Source of the DNA: Pseudomonadota bacterium
GTDB taxonomy: Bacteria; Pseudomonadota; Gammaproteobacteria; SZUA-229
DNA: 7,894 nucleotides
NCBI GenBank assembly: GCA_030673345.1
Contig: DAOVJH010000056.1
Location: 1-7,894, forward strand
Direction of reading: 5' to 3'
Shown here: piece after piece, positions 6,836-7,894 of the stretch
Numbering within the stretch: the first letter of the stretch is position 1
Layout of the letters: each line of letters opens with the position of its first letter
The notes under the pieces: model-generated
Seen by the model: only the letters and a program-made list of their open reading frames with translations
Told to the model about the DNA's origin: nothing
Databases searched by the model: none
Program-made: the position numbers and the translations under genes

Positions 6836-7507
6836 ATGTTACGAGCAATAAATATATCAAAAGATTTTAATGATGGCGTACGCAACGATCTGCATGTGCT
6901 CAAAGACATCTCGTTCTCACTGGAACGTGCAGAAACATCGGCCATCATCGGTTCATCCGGGTCTGGAAAAACCACCCTGTTAAATATTCTCGGCGGTCTG
7001 GATAAGCCGACGCAGGGGCAAGTGTTACTGAATGATGTGGATGTTCACCAGCTGAGTGAAAAACAGCGCTGCACGGTAAGGAACGAACATTTCGGTTTTA
7101 TCTATCAGTTCCACCATCTTCTGCCTGAGTTTACTGCACTGGAGAATGTTGCTATGCCGCTTCTGATCAAAGGTGATTCGATCGAACAGGCAACAAAGAA
7201 AGCTGACGAAGTACTAGCGGATGTCGGACTTAGTAAACGAGTGCATCATAAACCCAGTGAGATGTCCGGCGGTGAACGCCAGCGTGCAGCGATCGCCCGT
7301 GCACTGATTCATAAACCTGACTGTATATTGGCCGACGAGCCGACAGGCAACCTCGACAGGAAAAATGCCGAGCAGGCGATAGGTCTTATCGTTAATTTAA
7401 ATAAAGAATACAATACGTCACTGGTCATCGTTACCCATGATCTTAAAATTGCAGAGCGCATGGATTCGGTTTATACGCTCGAAGATGGCGTGTTGCAGAA
7501 TGCCTGA
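6836..7507 (+). CDS. lolD: LolD, ATPase of the lipoprotein-releasing ABC transporter
   Basis: LolD hydrolyses ATP on the cytoplasmic face to power lipoprotein release by the adjacent permease. With this start the protein has 223 residues, close to the usual LolD length of about 230. Motifs are Walker A GSSGSGKTT (39-47), the Q-loop with the LolD-typical FIYQFHHLLPEFTALENVAM, the ABC signature MSGGERQRAAIARAL (143-157; Met replaces the common Leu), Walker B CILADEPTGNLD (163-174) and the switch histidine in VTHDL (His201). I chose the ATG at 6836 because AGGGA (6825-6829) lies 6 nt upstream and the homologous region starts there. The ATG at 6809, which overlaps the permease stop as ATGAATAA, would add nine residues and is a real alternative, since E. 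coli lolD begins with the same kind of overlap. The two genes are certainly co-transcribed. Confidence 0.95.
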   Translation: MLRAINISKDFNDGVRNDLHVLKDISFSLERAETSAIIGSSGSGKTTLLNILGGLDKPTQGQVLLNDVDVHQLSEKQRCTVRNEHFGFIYQFHHLLPEFTALENVAMPLLIKGDSIEQATKKADEVLADVGLSKRVHHKPSEMSGGERQRAAIARALIHKPDCILADEPTGNLDRKNAEQAIGLIVNLNKEYNTSLVIVTHDLKIAERMDSVYTLEDGVLQNA

Positions 7508-7545
7508 TTATTAGTCCACGAAACATTCAAGTATATATTTATAAA

Positions 7546-7656
7546 CTTAACCACAGAGACACAGAGTGCACAGAGAAAAAATTTATATTGTTAACTGCGC
7601 CGCAGGCGCTGTTAACAAAGTAAAAACTCTGTGCGCTCTGTGTCTCTGTGGTTAAG
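7546..7656. repeat. 111-bp nested palindromic element between convergent genes
   Basis: Two 30-nt outer arms (7546-7575 and 7627-7656) are reverse complements at 29 of 30 positions. The left arm begins CTTAACCACAGAG and carries three copies of CACAGAG (7552, 7560, 7569). The right arm carries three copies of CTCTGTG (7627, 7636, 7644). Nested inside is a second hairpin: TTGTTAAC (7588-7595) and GCGCC (7597-7601) pair with GGCGC (7605-7609) and GTTAACAA (7611-7618) around a GCA loop, with one T-T mismatch. I recall intergenic palindromes beginning with ACCACAGAGACACAGAG in many environmental bacteria, which would make this a REP- or MITE-like dispersed repeat, but I cannot verify that here. 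No target duplication is obvious. It lies between the ends of lolD and the convergent oxidoreductase gene, where it could stop transcription from both sides. Confidence 0.85.
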
Positions 7657-7690
7657 TCATTTTATGTTGTTTGTTCTTTTTGCCTGTTTT

Positions 7691-7894
7691 TTATAATAAA
7701 ACTTTCTCGATTCCACCATCATTCGCTTTCTGAATAAACTGCTTTTCCCAGTTTTTTCCGTACATCTGGTTTGCCATCTCGATAACGACGTAGTCGGTCT
7801 TTAAGCCGGTGTCGTCTGTATAACGCCCTAATCCCTGTTGGCAGGCCGGGCAGGACGTCAGTATTTTAACTTCGTTGTTTTTGACTTTGTCGTG
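7691..7894 (-). CDS. C-terminal end of a CCG-motif Fe-S/FAD oxidoreductase-like protein (partial)
   Basis: Only the last 67 residues and the stop codon are in the window. The gene starts beyond the right edge. The visible part reads VKILTSCPACQQGLGRY, DDTGLKTDYVVIEMANQMYG, NWEKQF and ends NDGGIEKVLL. The SCPACQQG motif followed by this tail matches my memory of the C-terminus of large DUF3683-type proteins, which join a GlcD/lactate-dehydrogenase-like FAD domain to a ferredoxin-type and cysteine-rich CCG domain. The substrate of that family is not settled. If correct, the full protein would be over 1000 residues. Another cysteine-rich-domain oxidoreductase, such as a heterodisulfide-reductase or glycolate-oxidase Fe-S subunit, is the alternative. 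Confidence 0.6.
   Translation of the reverse strand, partial: HDKVKNNEVKILTSCPACQQGLGRYTDDTGLKTDYVVIEMANQMYGKNWEKQFIQKANDGGIEKVLL

Noticed and set aside
7546..7656. CRISPR array or tandem repeat reading of the CACAGAG units
   Set aside because: Units are only 7 bp, spaced by 1-2 nt, and inverted in the second arm; there are no spacers of CRISPR size.

Overview
The window most resembles a chromosomal segment of a sulfur-oxidising gammaproteobacterium. The lineage clues are a stand-alone soxB, a LolC/E-type permease followed directly by lolD, and moderate GC with AT-rich intergenic gaps. The species cannot be named from this sequence.

Layout, left to right. (1) Positions 1-245 hold the start of a minus-strand gene for a small secreted phosphate-binding-protein-like protein, cut by the window edge. 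(2) Positions 246-806 have no convincing gene. They contain several inverted repeats and a strong bidirectional hairpin terminator at 728-762. (3) soxB (807-2744, minus) encodes the dimanganese thiosulfohydrolase of the Sox pathway. Its signal looks like a Tat lipoprotein signal with Asp-Asn after the lipobox Cys. (4) An AT-rich divergent intergenic region of 184 bp carries a candidate soxB promoter and an imperfect dyad. (5) The rightward genes are a HupE/UreJ-type membrane protein (2929-4068), two tandem paralogous lipoproteins of unknown function (4107-4703 and 4811-5467, the second with a Gly/Tyr-rich insert), a LolC/LolE-family permease (5569-6816) and its ATPase lolD (6836-7507). (6) A 111-bp nested palindrome (7546-7656) fills the convergent gap. 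(7) The C-terminal end of a minus-strand CCG-motif Fe-S/FAD oxidoreductase-like protein (7691-7894) runs off the right edge.

How the genes may work together. LolD and its permease extract lipoproteins from the inner membrane for delivery to the outer membrane. The two tandem lipoproteins just upstream have Ala after the lipobox Cys, so they are plausible clients. SoxB has Asp-Asn there, which in the E. coli rule means retention in the inner membrane. The permease mixes LolC-like features (N-terminus, hook region, C-terminal end) with LolE-like ones (the region before the last membrane segment). With no second permease beside it, it is a candidate single-permease LolF-type system. The most unusual items are the lipoprotein pair next to the Lol genes, the predicted lipid anchor of SoxB and the 111-bp palindrome.
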